From: an uncultured Prevotellaceae bacterium
GTDB taxonomy: Bacteria; Bacteroidota; Bacteroidia; Bacteroidales; Muribaculaceae
DNA: 64,000 bases
Assembly (NCBI GenBank): GCA_946406035.1
Contig: CAMJJG010000001.1
Location: forward strand, 62,001-126,000
Reading direction: 5' to 3'
In this document: in pieces, positions 1 to 9,700 of the stretch
How the letters are laid out: every line of letters begins with the position of its first letter
Position numbering within the stretch: the first letter of the stretch is position 1
Notes under the pieces: generated by a model
Databases searched by the model: none
What the model was told of the DNA's origin: nothing
The model's input: only the letters and a program-made list of their open reading frames with translations
Translations under genes and position numbers: made by a program

Positions 1-701
1 AGCTCATTGCTCATGCCACTGACGCCGCCACCGCCCTTCATTTCCTCATACCACGATCCCTTGTAGAGCGTCAACACCAGGTGCCGCTTGTCCTCGGTCA
101 TGCTCAGGCGGCCCGAGTCGGCAGCGACGATGCGGGGAAACATAGAGCCCTGTGACACGTCATAGATGAGCATGTTGTACAACATGTCGCGGTCCTTGTC
201 CTTGCGCTTGACGTAGATGTTGTAGCCGGGAATCTGGCTATATACAGCCCCCTCGGGAATGTCGAGGGTGGGCGATGTCTGCCGCATCGAGAACATCAAG
301 GTCCACATCTTTACCTGGGAGTGTGGCAACACGATGTCCTGGAAAAAGAATGCTCCGATGGCTACAAGGGTCATGAGAACGGCCAGCGGCTTCATGATGG
401 TCGTCAACGAGATGCCCGATGACTTGAGGGCCGTGAGCTCGATGTGCTCGCCCAGGTCGCCAAAGGTCATGAGCGCCGCCAGCAGTATGCTCAATGGCAG
501 CGCCAGAGGCACCATCGACAGGGCCGCATAGAAGAACAGCTCGGCAATCACATCCACACTCAGCCCCTTGCCCACGAGCTCGTCGATGTACTTCCACAGG
601 AATTGCATGATCACGATAAACAAGCAGATGCAGAAGGTCATCAAGAATCTGGGCAAGAATCTTGACAACATGAACAGGTATAGCTTCTTTATCTTTAACA
701 T
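1..701 (-). CDS. LptF/LptG family permease, partial (C-terminus beyond left edge)
   Basis: Inner-membrane permease of the YjgP/YjgQ family; family members form the LptB2FG ABC transporter that extracts lipopolysaccharide for transport to the outer membrane. Reading leftward from ATG at 701 the protein begins MLKIKKLYLFMLSRFLP, then a first membrane segment (FLMTFCICLFIVIMQFLW) and a second (FFYAALSMVPLALPLSILLA), with a coupling-helix-like stretch TFGDLGEHIELTALKSSGIS that is typical of the family. The frame stays open to base 1, so about 233 residues are visible and the C-terminal half is missing. A longer frame starting at 717 is an out-of-register shadow. LptF and LptG cannot be told apart here. 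A TAnnTTTG promoter box lies just upstream. Confidence 0.88.
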   Translation of the reverse strand, partial: MLKIKKLYLFMLSRFLPRFLMTFCICLFIVIMQFLWKYIDELVGKGLSVDVIAELFFYAALSMVPLALPLSILLAALMTFGDLGEHIELTALKSSGISLTTIMKPLAVLMTLVAIGAFFFQDIVLPHSQVKMWTLMFSMRQTSPTLDIPEGAVYSQIPGYNIYVKRKDKDRDMLYNMLIYDVSQGSMFPRIVAADSGRLSMTEDKRHLVLTLYKGSWYEEMKGGGGVSGMSNE

Positions 702-728
702 GAATGCCGGGTTGCATTAAATTGCCTG

Positions 729-736
729 CAAAAGTA
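729..736 (-). promoter_or_regulatory. -7 box for the LptF/LptG gene
   Basis: On the minus strand this reads TACTTTTG, matching the Bacteroidota -7 consensus TAnnTTTG, about 28 nt upstream of the ATG at 701. A TTTG-like -33 element is present upstream but the spacing is shorter than usual. Confidence 0.55.
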
Positions 737-746
737 CAAAAAATAA

Positions 747-766
747 CGGCGCAAATCGGTGCGCCG
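747..766. terminator. Short GC hairpin with T-runs on both sides
   Basis: CGGCGCA (747-753) pairs with TGCGCCG (760-766) over a 6-nt loop. T-rich stretches follow on both strands, so it could stop transcription in either direction. It sits between the protease terminator and the LptF/LptG promoter and may back up the former. Confidence 0.5.
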
Positions 767-821
767 TTTAGTTTTTTTATATTTGACTAAATATCTGTAA
801 CAGTTCAGTCACTTAAATTGC

Positions 822-864
822 ACAAAAAACGGGGTTTGGACAAGCCTGATGGTGTCCAAACCCC
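822..864 (-). terminator. Rho-independent terminator of the C10 protease gene
   Basis: A perfect 12-bp stem, GGGGTTTGGACA (831-842) with TGTCCAAACCCC (853-864), is followed on the minus strand by a run of six T residues. It lies 43 nt past the protease stop codon. Confidence 0.88.
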
Positions 865-906
865 TGGATGTTGTACCCGATAATGAAGATACTAGGCGGC
901 AAACAC

Positions 907-3288
907 TCAGTTGCCCTGTAACAGGTTGTCGATGAGAGCGGTGACATCTGCGATGTTCACGTTGCCGCTGCTGTCAACGTCGGCACAGGTTGTGCAAGCA
1001 TTGCCAGCTGACCCCAACAACAGGTCAATGAGGGCGGTGACGTCCGAGATGTTCACCTTGCCGTCATGGTTCACATCGCCAGGCTGATAGCTATGGCCGT
1101 TATCAAACAGGGTCACGCTTTGAACATTGCTCCAAGCACTCGAGGTGCCGTCAACATAGGTCGCCTTTACCTTGAAGAAGAAGTTACCACCCGGGGTGAG
1201 GTTCTTGACGGTGTAGCATTTATCAGTGATACCCGTGATGAGTCGATAAGTGGCATCACCTTGCTCAATCTCATTGGCCCTGATAGTGTTCATCTCGTTC
1301 ACATCACCAGCATAAACCCTGATCATGCTCATGTCGGGAGAGTAGTATTCCTCGGCCGAAGTTATAGAGATGATTTCGCCTGAGCTGGCTGTCACTGTCC
1401 ACGTGTGGGTTTTGCCATAAGTGAACCAGTGACCAGTGGGTGCCGTCTGAGTGGAACCCACAGTCACATCTCCAGAGCCATAGGAGTCGGTGGCGGTAGT
1501 GATCTGTATAGTGAACGTGTCATTGGAGTAACCGCCTGGTACAGTGAAGTTAACGTAGCCGTCAAAGAAGGAGTTGCTGATGTACATCGTGCTATGGCCT
1601 CCCATGAGACCTTCTCCACTCCATGGCTCGACAAGAGGAACGTTATTGTAGCCGCCGGGGTAGTCACTGCCGTCGAGCGTGGCAAGCAGTTCAACGGCCG
1701 GACGGGTTGACACCTCGAGGGTGTAGCTGTCAACATACTTGGACAGCGTCTGATCGGTCCAGTCGGCACGAAATTGCGTCAGATTGATGAACTGTTCGTT
1801 AGCGGGGCTCAACACGGGCTTATGGGTGTCAAGAGTTGCCATGCCACTGATGGTGACTGTCTTGTCCTGGGCATCAGGATTGCTCAGGGTGATGGTAGCG
1901 GTGTGAGTTCCACTGGATTTTGGGGCATAGGTCACCGTGATCACCTTGCCGTTCTCCTGCTCGGCCATCGAGACGCTGTTGGCGTCAATGGCAAACGCGC
2001 CACTCTCGTCGTTGAGCGTTAAGGTGATATTGCTATCCAAGTACTGTCCCCTAACCGTAAAGGTGGCTGTAGTGGTCTCGTCGACATTGGCGCTCAAGTA
2101 CAGTTTGGCGGGATTTACTTTGATCACCGGGCCCTGGGGTGGGGGCTGGATGCCTAAAATCATCTGCTGCTCAATGTTGTAAGTCATGTCATTTCCTGTA
2201 AAGGCATTGAGCGCAAAATCGCCGTTACCTTCGCCACTCCAGCCCCAATTCACGTGAAAGGTGCTGGTGCCGGCATTGTAGCCATCGACATTGAAGGCAT
2301 GACCGCTCCAGCCAAACCATGTATTGTAATCATAGGCACAATACACCACCGGTCGGCCCTCGTCGAGCTCGTCCTGAAGCAGCTCAGTCCACTCCTCATC
2401 GGTATAATACACGGCGGTATCGACAGCATTGTCATCGGTACGGGTCTTGTACACCACATGAGCATTATCGTCGTAGCCAAAGAAGTTGATAGCGCGCAGG
2501 ATGTCCTCGCTATAGGCCCCGCTGCCGCCCGAGGAGTAATTCATGTGCTCCTCCTGCCCCACATAGCGCATGAGCCAGGCTACAGCATCGGCTTGGGCCG
2601 TGCTGAAAGAACCGGTGTATTTGTCCAACATGTTATCCCAGTCAAAGGTGATAGAAGGAAGAGCCGTAACTTCAAATCCGCCAGTCTGATTGATGTACCC
2701 TTGGATCTCATCGGTGGGGTCGGTTGGATATTTCCAGTAATAGAACACCATCGATAGCGAGGTGGCAGGACAGCCTGTCAGGCAGTTGACGCCGTTATAG
2801 ACAGGGCAATGGTTATAATATGGGTAGCCCTGGTCCCACTCGGCGGTGAGCAGCGGGCCAACCTGAGAGGCCCTCATGCCCGCTTTCATTTTGGGTTGCT
2901 CGACGACAAGTCCGGGATGGGCCTGGAGGTACTCGATTTGAGTCTTGTAGGCACCCAGCCAGAACTTCATGTTATCGGGCATGCGCTTCATGTCCAGCTG
3001 ACGGTCTCCATAGGCAAGAATCTGCTGAGCACGATCGTCGCCGGCAACGATAACAAAGCCCCGGTTGCTGTTAAAGATGTAATAGACCGGCTGGTCGGCA
3101 CGATGGGAACTGGCCTCGGCATGCAGGAGTTTGACATCGGTAATGGACATAGCGTTGATTCCCTGTCGTGCTGACTGGTTGTGCAAGAAACGATGAGCCG
3201 CTGCTTGAGCCATCGACAGACTCACATCAGCAGCCCTAGCTGGCAGAATTGCCAGTAACAGAGCGAAAATAGGTAATAGTTTCTTCAT
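907..3288 (-). CDS. Secreted C10 family (streptopain-like) cysteine protease with C-terminal dockerin
   Basis: Extracellular cysteine endopeptidase. Residues 1-20 are a Sec signal peptide (MKKLLPIFALLLAILPARAA). Residues about 25-130 look like the Spi_C10 inhibitory propeptide. The catalytic domain follows, with the nucleophile Cys173 in NCLTGCPATSLSMVFYYW and the general base His330 in GWSGHAFNVDGY, then HVNWGWSGEGNGDF. Residues about 395-490 form an Ig-like region and about 500-730 a further beta-rich region. The last 57 residues are a paired EF-hand dockerin (GDVNHDGKVNISDVTALIDL, then ADVDSSGNVNIADVTALIDN). All C10 landmarks are present. The gene stands alone between its own promoter and a strong terminator. 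Family membership is clear; substrate and maturation are unknown. Confidence 0.93.
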   Translation of the reverse strand: MKKLLPIFALLLAILPARAADVSLSMAQAAAHRFLHNQSARQGINAMSITDVKLLHAEASSHRADQPVYYIFNSNRGFVIVAGDDRAQQILAYGDRQLDMKRMPDNMKFWLGAYKTQIEYLQAHPGLVVEQPKMKAGMRASQVGPLLTAEWDQGYPYYNHCPVYNGVNCLTGCPATSLSMVFYYWKYPTDPTDEIQGYINQTGGFEVTALPSITFDWDNMLDKYTGSFSTAQADAVAWLMRYVGQEEHMNYSSGGSGAYSEDILRAINFFGYDDNAHVVYKTRTDDNAVDTAVYYTDEEWTELLQDELDEGRPVVYCAYDYNTWFGWSGHAFNVDGYNAGTSTFHVNWGWSGEGNGDFALNAFTGNDMTYNIEQQMILGIQPPPQGPVIKVNPAKLYLSANVDETTTATFTVRGQYLDSNITLTLNDESGAFAIDANSVSMAEQENGKVITVTYAPKSSGTHTATITLSNPDAQDKTVTISGMATLDTHKPVLSPANEQFINLTQFRADWTDQTLSKYVDSYTLEVSTRPAVELLATLDGSDYPGGYNNVPLVEPWSGEGLMGGHSTMYISNSFFDGYVNFTVPGGYSNDTFTIQITTATDSYGSGDVTVGSTQTAPTGHWFTYGKTHTWTVTASSGEIISITSAEEYYSPDMSMIRVYAGDVNEMNTIRANEIEQGDATYRLITGITDKCYTVKNLTPGGNFFFKVKATYVDGTSSAWSNVQSVTLFDNGHSYQPGDVNHDGKVNISDVTALIDLLLGSAGNACTTCADVDSSGNVNIADVTALIDNLLQGN

Positions 3289-3384
3289 AAATGATCGTAT
3301 TATTTAATGTGATATTGGGTTGTAATAAAAGTATTAGGAGCAAATGGCGGCTTATCTGCCACTTTTCTTAGCAAATCTGGATTG

Positions 3385-3392
3385 CAAAATTA
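3385..3392 (-). promoter_or_regulatory. -7 box for the C10 protease gene
   Basis: Minus strand reads TAATTTTG, a match to TAnnTTTG, about 97 nt upstream of the protease ATG at 3288. No good -33 TTTG is seen at the usual distance. Confidence 0.45.
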
Positions 3393-3423
3393 AAAAAAAT
3401 AGTAAAGATATAGCAGCTATTCA

Positions 3424-3444
3424 AGCGTTTTTTTAAAAAACGCT
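3424..3444. repeat. 21-bp palindrome AGCG-T7A6-CGCT
   Basis: AGCG, seven T, six A, CGCT: a perfect inverted repeat around one unpaired base. It may be a weak terminator for the CYTH gene or a protein-binding site; nothing here decides between them. Confidence 0.4.
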
Positions 3445-3450
3445 CATTAA

Positions 3451-3506
3451 TTAATCAAATTAAATGAATAATTATAAAAACAAGAATGAAAAGATAATTT
3501 GATTAA
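3451..3506. repeat. 12-bp inverted repeat downstream of the CYTH gene
   Basis: TTAATCAAATTA (3451-3462) is the exact reverse complement of TAATTTGATTAA (3495-3506), with a 32-nt A-rich spacer. Role unknown; operator or RNA hairpin are both possible. Confidence 0.4.
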
Positions 3507-3572
3507 CCGAAGATAGACTCACAGGAATCCACCTTGGTTAAGCAGACTCGATTATGAGTATATAGCAGTTGG

Positions 3573-4019
3573 TTAAAGCCCTAGTTGGGAATTGTAGTAG
3601 CGCCGGTCGCCAGTGACCTCCTCGCCGATGAAAGCAGGCAGGTCGAAACGGTATTCCTCGTTGGGCACCTCGAGTTCGGCCAAAACCAGGGGGTGTAGGT
3701 CGCCGTGGAACTCATCCACTTCCCATCGGTTGCCCGTGTGCATGACAATGTAGCGCGTCTTCTCGATGAGCGGGGGCTGGCACATGTCCATCAGCTGCAA
3801 GGCGTCGTCAAGGGGTATTTCATACTCAAACTCGGGATGGGCCGCCCCCGAGCCCCGCCCCTTGATGGTGATGAAGGCCTTGTCGTCCTTGATCCTCACG
3901 CGCACAGTCCTCTCGGGATCCCTTGACAGGAAACCCTGCTTGATCTCACTCTTGCTACTTGCCAGCTGCCTGTAGGTGTCGTCTATTACCTTATACTTGT
4001 GTTCAATCTCGATACCCAT
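3573..4019 (-). CDS. CYTH domain protein
   Basis: A 148-residue single-domain protein of the CYTH superfamily, whose bacterial members are inorganic triphosphatases or class IV adenylate cyclases working in a beta-barrel tunnel. The signature ExExK is at the N-terminus (MGIEIEHKYKV). The regularly spaced charged residues expected on the tunnel strands follow: RTVRVRIKDDKAFITIKG, FEYEIPLDD, RWEVDEFHG and LAELEVP. Length matches short bacterial CYTH proteins without a CHAD domain. It is divergent from the DUF5686 gene across a short shared intergenic region. Triphosphatase activity is the more likely role by family; the substrate cannot be read from sequence. Confidence 0.88.
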   Translation of the reverse strand: MGIEIEHKYKVIDDTYRQLASSKSEIKQGFLSRDPERTVRVRIKDDKAFITIKGRGSGAAHPEFEYEIPLDDALQLMDMCQPPLIEKTRYIVMHTGNRWEVDEFHGDLHPLVLAELEVPNEEYRFDLPAFIGEEVTGDRRYYNSQLGL

Positions 4020-4101
4020 GATAGCCTTATAACGATGTTTACATGGGTTTTATTATATGAGTTTTATTGATGAGATTATGCTCTCATAACCGAAAAATGT
4101 C

Positions 4102-4109
4102 TAATTTTG
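4102..4109 (+). promoter_or_regulatory. -7 box immediately before the DUF5686 gene
   Basis: TAATTTTG matches TAnnTTTG exactly and ends 7 nt before the GTG start at 4117. Transcription would begin within a few bases of the start codon, giving a nearly leaderless mRNA. No clear -33 element. Confidence 0.5.
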
Positions 4110-4116
4110 TGCCCTC

Positions 4117-6657
4117 GTGAAAGACGTGTTAAGACATATCGTGTGGTTGGCTGCTATAGCCCTGGTGGCGTTGAGTGCAATGGCTCAGCAGTCCACAGTG
4201 ACCCAAATAACGGGCCTGGTGAGGGATTCGGTAACCCACGAGGGTGTCGCGCTTGCATCAATCTCGCTGGTGGGCACCACCGAGGGGACATTGGCCACCG
4301 AGAAGGGTGGTTTCACGATCAATACCCGTGCCGAATTCTCTAAATTGCGCGTCACAGCCATGGGATATAAAGCCAAGGAGGTGGAGGTGAAAACGGGGTG
4401 CGGCAGTGTCGTGCTCGTCGATTTGGCCCCGACTGGTGTCGAGCTGGACGAGGTGGTCGTGCGCCGGGGTAAAGAGAAGTATAGCAAGAAGAACAATCCT
4501 GCTGTAGAGATGATCAAGAAACTGCGGGCTCGTCGTGATGACAACGATCCGCGGCAGTACCCCCACTACGGATACTCGCAATATGAACGCATGATGCTGG
4601 GATTTGGCGACTTGGATAACCTGATAGGCAAGCCCGAGGAGCGGAAATGGATAGACGAGTTTGCCGACACGTCGTTGCTCACTGGCAAACGCATATTGCC
4701 CGTCTCGATCAAGGAAACCGTTGCCCGTGACTATTACAGCCAGTCGCCAGAGTACCACAAGCAGGTCATCCTGGGCACCAAGAGCGCCGGCATCGATGAA
4801 CGCATCGATCAAGAGAACGTCAAGAAGGTGCTGGACGACTTCATGGGAGAGATCGATATTTTCCAGAACGATGTGACCTTGCTGACCAACCGCTTTGTGA
4901 GTCCCTTGTCTCGCATCGCAGTCGATTTCTACAAGTTTTACCTTAACGACACGGTCATGGTCGATGGCGAGCGCTGCGCCGTGTTGAGTTTTGTGCCGTT
5001 CACACCCCAGACATTCGGATTCCTGGGGCGCCTATATGTCTCGCTCGAGGACACGACCATGTTTATCAAGCGGGTGTCGATGGGAGTGCCCCACGACATC
5101 AACCTCAACTATGTGGAGCGCATGAGTATTGAGCAGGATTTTGAACGTGCCCCCAATGGCTCGCGCCTCAAGGTGCGCGACAATGTGGAGGTGAGTTTCA
5201 AGATCATGCCGGGGCTGCCCGAGGTGTTTGCTCGCCGCGAGACGGTCTATCGGGGTCATAACTTTGAGCGGCCCGAGGGCGGGGTCTTCAATTTCAAGGC
5301 AGAACGAGCCGTCGAGGGCAGTGCCGCCTATATGCCCGATGAATTCTGGCAGGAATACCGGCCCGCCAATGCGCATACCACCGCAGCGACGATGAAGGGG
5401 CTGATGCAGCGCCTGCGCGGCTCTCAGCTGTTCTATTGGGCCGAGCAAGTCGTTGTCGTGCTGGTCAACGGCTATATTCCCACCGCCAAGGAGAGCAAGT
5501 TGGACATCGGACCATTGAATACCCTCGTTAGCGGTAACTCGTTGGAGGGAGTGCGTTTGCGTCTAGGGGGAATGACAACGGTAAACCTGAGCCGTCATTG
5601 GTTCGCCCGTGGCTATCTGGCCTATGGCACGCGCGATAAGAAGTTCAAGTATATGGGCTCACTGGAATACTCCTTCATGCCCAAGAAGTCGCTTGACCAG
5701 GAGTTTCCTATCCATAGTGTGCGCCTGACTCATAAATATGATGTGGATAAGCTGGCCCAGCATTATCTCTATACCAACCAGGACAATGTCTTCTTGACGC
5801 TCAGGCGCCACAAGGACGTGAGGATGCAGTACCTGCGCACCACTCGCCTGGAGTATCGCCGGGAATGGTATAACCATCTCTCGATCGCCCTGGGCATTGA
5901 GCACAACGTCCACGAGGCGACGCAATATGTGCCTTTTGTCTATAATGATGGCACGAGTCGCCAGCGATATACCCAAGCGGGATTCACGGCACAGTTGCGA
6001 TTTGCGCCCGGAGAGACCTTCTATCAGGCCCGGTCCTACCGCATTCCCATCAACATGGACGCGCCGATAGTCACGTTGACACAGACCTATATGCCCAAGG
6101 GCTTCATGGGTAGCCTGCATGAGGTGAACAAGACCGAGATCGGGTTGCAGAAGCGCTTCTGGTTCTCGGCCTTTGGCTATGCCGATGTCATCGTCAAGGG
6201 TGAAAAGGTGTGGAGCAAGGTTGCCTATCCCGACTTGTTGATGCCCAACGTGAACTTGAGCTACACCATCCAGCCCGAGAGTTACACCTTGATGAAACCC
6301 ATGGAATTCATCAACGACCAGGCCCTGTCATGGGACTTGACCTATTGGGGCAACGGCATCTTGATGAACCGCTTGCCGCTTATCAAGCGGTTGCGGCTGC
6401 GCGAGGTGCTCACGCTGCGCGGCATTTGGGGTAGCCTGAGTGACAAGAATAACCCGGCCCTGAATGGAGACATCTTCCAGTTTCCGAGCGATGTCTCGTG
6501 TCGAGCAATGGGCAATGAACCCTATATCGAGGCTGGCGTGGGAATAGATAACATCCTCACCATCCTGCGTGTCGATTACGTGTGGCGCGTCACCTACCGC
6601 GATAATGCCGGAACCGACCGCCACGGCATCCGCATCCAGCTCCACTTCAATTTCTAA
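4117..6657 (+). CDS. DUF5686 / carboxypeptidase-regulatory-like domain protein
   Basis: Predicted outer-membrane protein common in Bacteroidota. Residues 1-23 are a signal peptide (VWLAAIALVALSAMA-QQ). Residues about 27-115 form a carboxypeptidase D regulatory-like beta-sandwich (ITGLVRDSVTHEGVALASIS), as in SusC-like proteins. The rest matches DUF5686, with many short amphipathic strands in the last 400 residues (for example LRLGGMTTVNLSRHWFARGY) and an aromatic C-terminus GIRIQLHFNF that suits a membrane barrel. The start is taken as GTG 4117 because it is the only start that keeps the signal peptide. The transcript appears almost leaderless. Molecular function of the family is not established. 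Confidence 0.85.
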   Translation: MKDVLRHIVWLAAIALVALSAMAQQSTVTQITGLVRDSVTHEGVALASISLVGTTEGTLATEKGGFTINTRAEFSKLRVTAMGYKAKEVEVKTGCGSVVLVDLAPTGVELDEVVVRRGKEKYSKKNNPAVEMIKKLRARRDDNDPRQYPHYGYSQYERMMLGFGDLDNLIGKPEERKWIDEFADTSLLTGKRILPVSIKETVARDYYSQSPEYHKQVILGTKSAGIDERIDQENVKKVLDDFMGEIDIFQNDVTLLTNRFVSPLSRIAVDFYKFYLNDTVMVDGERCAVLSFVPFTPQTFGFLGRLYVSLEDTTMFIKRVSMGVPHDINLNYVERMSIEQDFERAPNGSRLKVRDNVEVSFKIMPGLPEVFARRETVYRGHNFERPEGGVFNFKAERAVEGSAAYMPDEFWQEYRPANAHTTAATMKGLMQRLRGSQLFYWAEQVVVVLVNGYIPTAKESKLDIGPLNTLVSGNSLEGVRLRLGGMTTVNLSRHWFARGYLAYGTRDKKFKYMGSLEYSFMPKKSLDQEFPIHSVRLTHKYDVDKLAQHYLYTNQDNVFLTLRRHKDVRMQYLRTTRLEYRREWYNHLSIALGIEHNVHEATQYVPFVYNDGTSRQRYTQAGFTAQLRFAPGETFYQARSYRIPINMDAPIVTLTQTYMPKGFMGSLHEVNKTEIGLQKRFWFSAFGYADVIVKGEKVWSKVAYPDLLMPNVNLSYTIQPESYTLMKPMEFINDQALSWDLTYWGNGILMNRLPLIKRLRLREVLTLRGIWGSLSDKNNPALNGDIFQFPSDVSCRAMGNEPYIEAGVGIDNILTILRVDYVWRVTYRDNAGTDRHGIRIQLHFNF

Positions 6658-6719
6658 CTGCGCGCAATTGTCATATCATTGATATGGAGTTGCTACGTCA
6701 TCGAGTGTTAATAACTTTT

Positions 6720-6751
6720 TTTGTGCGCTTGGGAAAATAGCAGTAATTTTA
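6720..6751 (+). promoter_or_regulatory. Promoter of dnaE
   Basis: TTTG (6720-6723), a 20-nt spacer, then TAATTTTA (6744-6751), one base off TAnnTTTG. It lies 37 nt before the dnaE ATG. Confidence 0.5.
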
Positions 6752-6776
6752 CACTCCGCATCTGTAACAATAATTG

Positions 6777-6783
6777 AAGGAGA
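6777..6783 (+). promoter_or_regulatory. Ribosome binding site fixing the dnaE start
   Basis: AAGGAGA lies 5 nt before ATG 6789. An in-frame TTG at 6774 would place this motif inside the coding region, so ATG 6789 is preferred. Confidence 0.65.
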
Positions 6784-6788
6784 AAACA

Positions 6789-9700
6789 ATGATACCATTT
6801 GTACATCTGCACGTACATTCACAATACTCGATCCTGGATGGTATGGCACCTGTCAAGGATCTGGTTGACAAGGCGATAGCCAACGGCATGCGAGGCATGG
6901 CCATTACCGACCATGGCAACATGTTTGGCATCAAGGAGTTTCATGATTATGTAAACAAGCTGAACAAGAAACGCGGCGACGAGAAATTCAAGCCCATTTT
7001 TGGTTGTGAGGTATATGTGGCCAACCAATCGCGTCACGACAAGAGAGACAAGCGGGACAATGGTAATCACTTGATATTGCTGGCCAAGAATCTGCATGGC
7101 TACAAAAACCTGATCAAGATCGTGTCCCATGCCTGGACCGAGGGCATGTATTACCACCCTCGCACCGACCACAGTGAGCTCGAGAAGTACCATGAGGACA
7201 TCATCTGCTGCTCGGCATGCTTGGGTGGCGAGGTGCCTCAACTGATCATGAGCGGGCAGATGAATCAGGCACGCGAGACCATCAAGTGGTTCAAGAGCGT
7301 GTTTGGCGACGACTACTACCTGGAGTTGCAGCGCCACAAGGCCACCGTGGCTAGGGCCAATCATGAGACCTATGAGCGGCAGTGCATGGTCAATGACGCG
7401 CTCATCCAGTTTGCCCGCGAGCTGGACGTGAAACTCATCTGTACCAACGACTCCCACTTTGTCAACGAGGAGGATGCCGACGCCCACGAGCGCCTCATCT
7501 GCCTCTCGACAGGTAAGAAGATGACCGACGAGAACATCATGCTTTATAGCAAGCAGGAGTGGTTCAAGACCCAGGAAGAGATGAACGAGGTGTTTGCCGA
7601 CGTGCCCGAGGCCCTGCAAAACACCAACGAGATTCTCGACAAGGTTGAGATCTACAGTATTGATCATGGCCCCATCCTGCCTGATTTCCCGTTGCCCGAG
7701 GGATTTGCCAACGAGGACGACTACCTGCGCTACCTGGTATATGAGGGAGCCAAGGAGCGCTGGCCCGACATTACCGAGGAGCAACGCGAGCGACTCGACT
7801 TTGAGCTCGAGACCATCAAGAACATGGGTTTCCCGGGCTACTTCCTTATTGTGCAGGATTACATCCGCAAGGCGCCCGAGCTGGGGTGCTCGGTGGGACC
7901 GGGCCGCGGGTCGGCCGCGGGGTCGGCAGTGGCCTACTGTCTGGGCATCACCAAGATTGACCCCTTGAAATATGACTTGCTGTTTGAGCGATTCCTCAAT
8001 CCTGACCGAATCTCGTTGCCCGATATCGATACCGACTTTGACGACGACGGCCGCGCGGCTGTGCTTAACTATGTCACCGAGAAGTATGGCGCCGAAAAGG
8101 TGGCCCACATCGTGACCTATGGCACAATGGCTGCCAAGAGTGCCATCAAGGATGTTGCCCGTGTCGAGGATCTGCCCTTGCCCGAGAGCAACCGTCTGGC
8201 CAAGTATATTCCCTCGTCGCCCAACGAGATGCCCGAGGACAAGAACGGCAAGAAACCCAAGATCACCGTCAAGAATTGTCTGGAATGCTTCCCTGAATTC
8301 CGTCACGAGCTGGACAATGAGGATCCGCGTGTGGCCGAGACCATCCGCTTTGCCGAGAAGCTCGAGGGCAGCATACGCAGCACGGGCGTGCATGCCTGTG
8401 GCGTAATCATCGGGCGCGACGACATCACCGATTGGGTACCCGTGAGCACGGCCACCGACAGCGATGGCGAGAAGATCATTGTCACCCAGTATGAGGGCGG
8501 TGTCATCGAGAGCACGGGGCTGATTAAGATGGACTTCCTGGGACTGAAGAACCTGTCCATCATCAAGGAGGCCCTGGCCAACATCAAGCTCAACCATGGC
8601 GTGGATATCGACATCGAGAAGATACCCATCGACGACCCTAAGACCTATGACCTGTACTGCAAGGGCATGACGTCGGGCACATTCCAGTTTGAGTCGGCCG
8701 GCATGCAGAAGTATCTCATCGAGCTGCATCCCACCTGCTTTGAGGACCTGATCGCCATGAACGCCCTGTACCGGCCGGGCCCCATGGACTACATCCCGCA
8801 GTTCATCAACCGCAAGCTTGGCCGGGAGCCCATCGAGTATGACATCCCGTGCATGGAGAAGTACCTCAAGGAGACCTATGGCATTACCGTCTATCAAGAG
8901 CAGGTGATGCTCCTGTCGCGACAACTGGCAGGCTTCACGCGTGGCCAGAGCGACACCCTGCGCAAGGCGATGGGTAAAAAGCAGATCGAGAAGATGAACG
9001 AGCTCGAGGCACTCTTCTATGAGGGCGGCGAGAAGAACGGCCACGACAAGAAGGTGCTCAACAAGATCTGGGAGGACTGGAAGAAGTTTGCATCCTATGC
9101 CTTCAACAAGTCTCACGCCACCTGCTACAGCTGGGTCGCCTACCAGACGGCCTATCTCAAGGCCAACTACCCGAGCGAGTACATGGCCGCCGTGTTGAGC
9201 AGCAACCTCAACGACGTGGACAAGCTGTCCAAGTACATGGACGAGTGCCGCGCGATGGGCATCGAGGTGCTGGGCCCCAACATCAACGAGAGTTACAAGA
9301 ACTTCAGTGCCACCAAGGACGGGCGCATCCGTTTCGGTCTGGCTGGTATCAAGGGCGTCGGCGTGAGTTGCGTTGACTCGATCGTCGAGGAGCGTGACAA
9401 GAACGGTGCCTATAAAGACATCTTTGACTTTGTGCAACGCATCAACCAGGGCGCCTGCAACCGCAAGGCGCTCGAGTCGATGGCGCTGGCAGGCGCATTT
9501 GATGATTTCAAGGAAATCAAGCGCGAGGACTTCTTTGAGGTGAATGCCCGCAACGAGACCTTCAGTGAGACGCTGATGCGTTTCGGGCAGCGTTATCAAG
9601 TGAGTCAACAAGAGATGCAAAACTCATTGTTTGGAGCCCTGGGTGGGGTAGAAGTGGCAACGCCTGCAATCCCCAATGCCGAGCCATGGTCACAGCTTGA

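Noticed and set aside
238-717. A 159-residue minus-strand frame starting at 717
   Set aside because: Different register from the permease frame that starts at 701 and carries real membrane segments and LptF/LptG motifs.
6819-9620. A 933-residue open frame on the minus strand
   Set aside because: Fully antisense to dnaE, whose motifs are complete. It has no recognisable domains and its composition (Leu/Val/His/Asp-rich) is typical of a codon-bias shadow.
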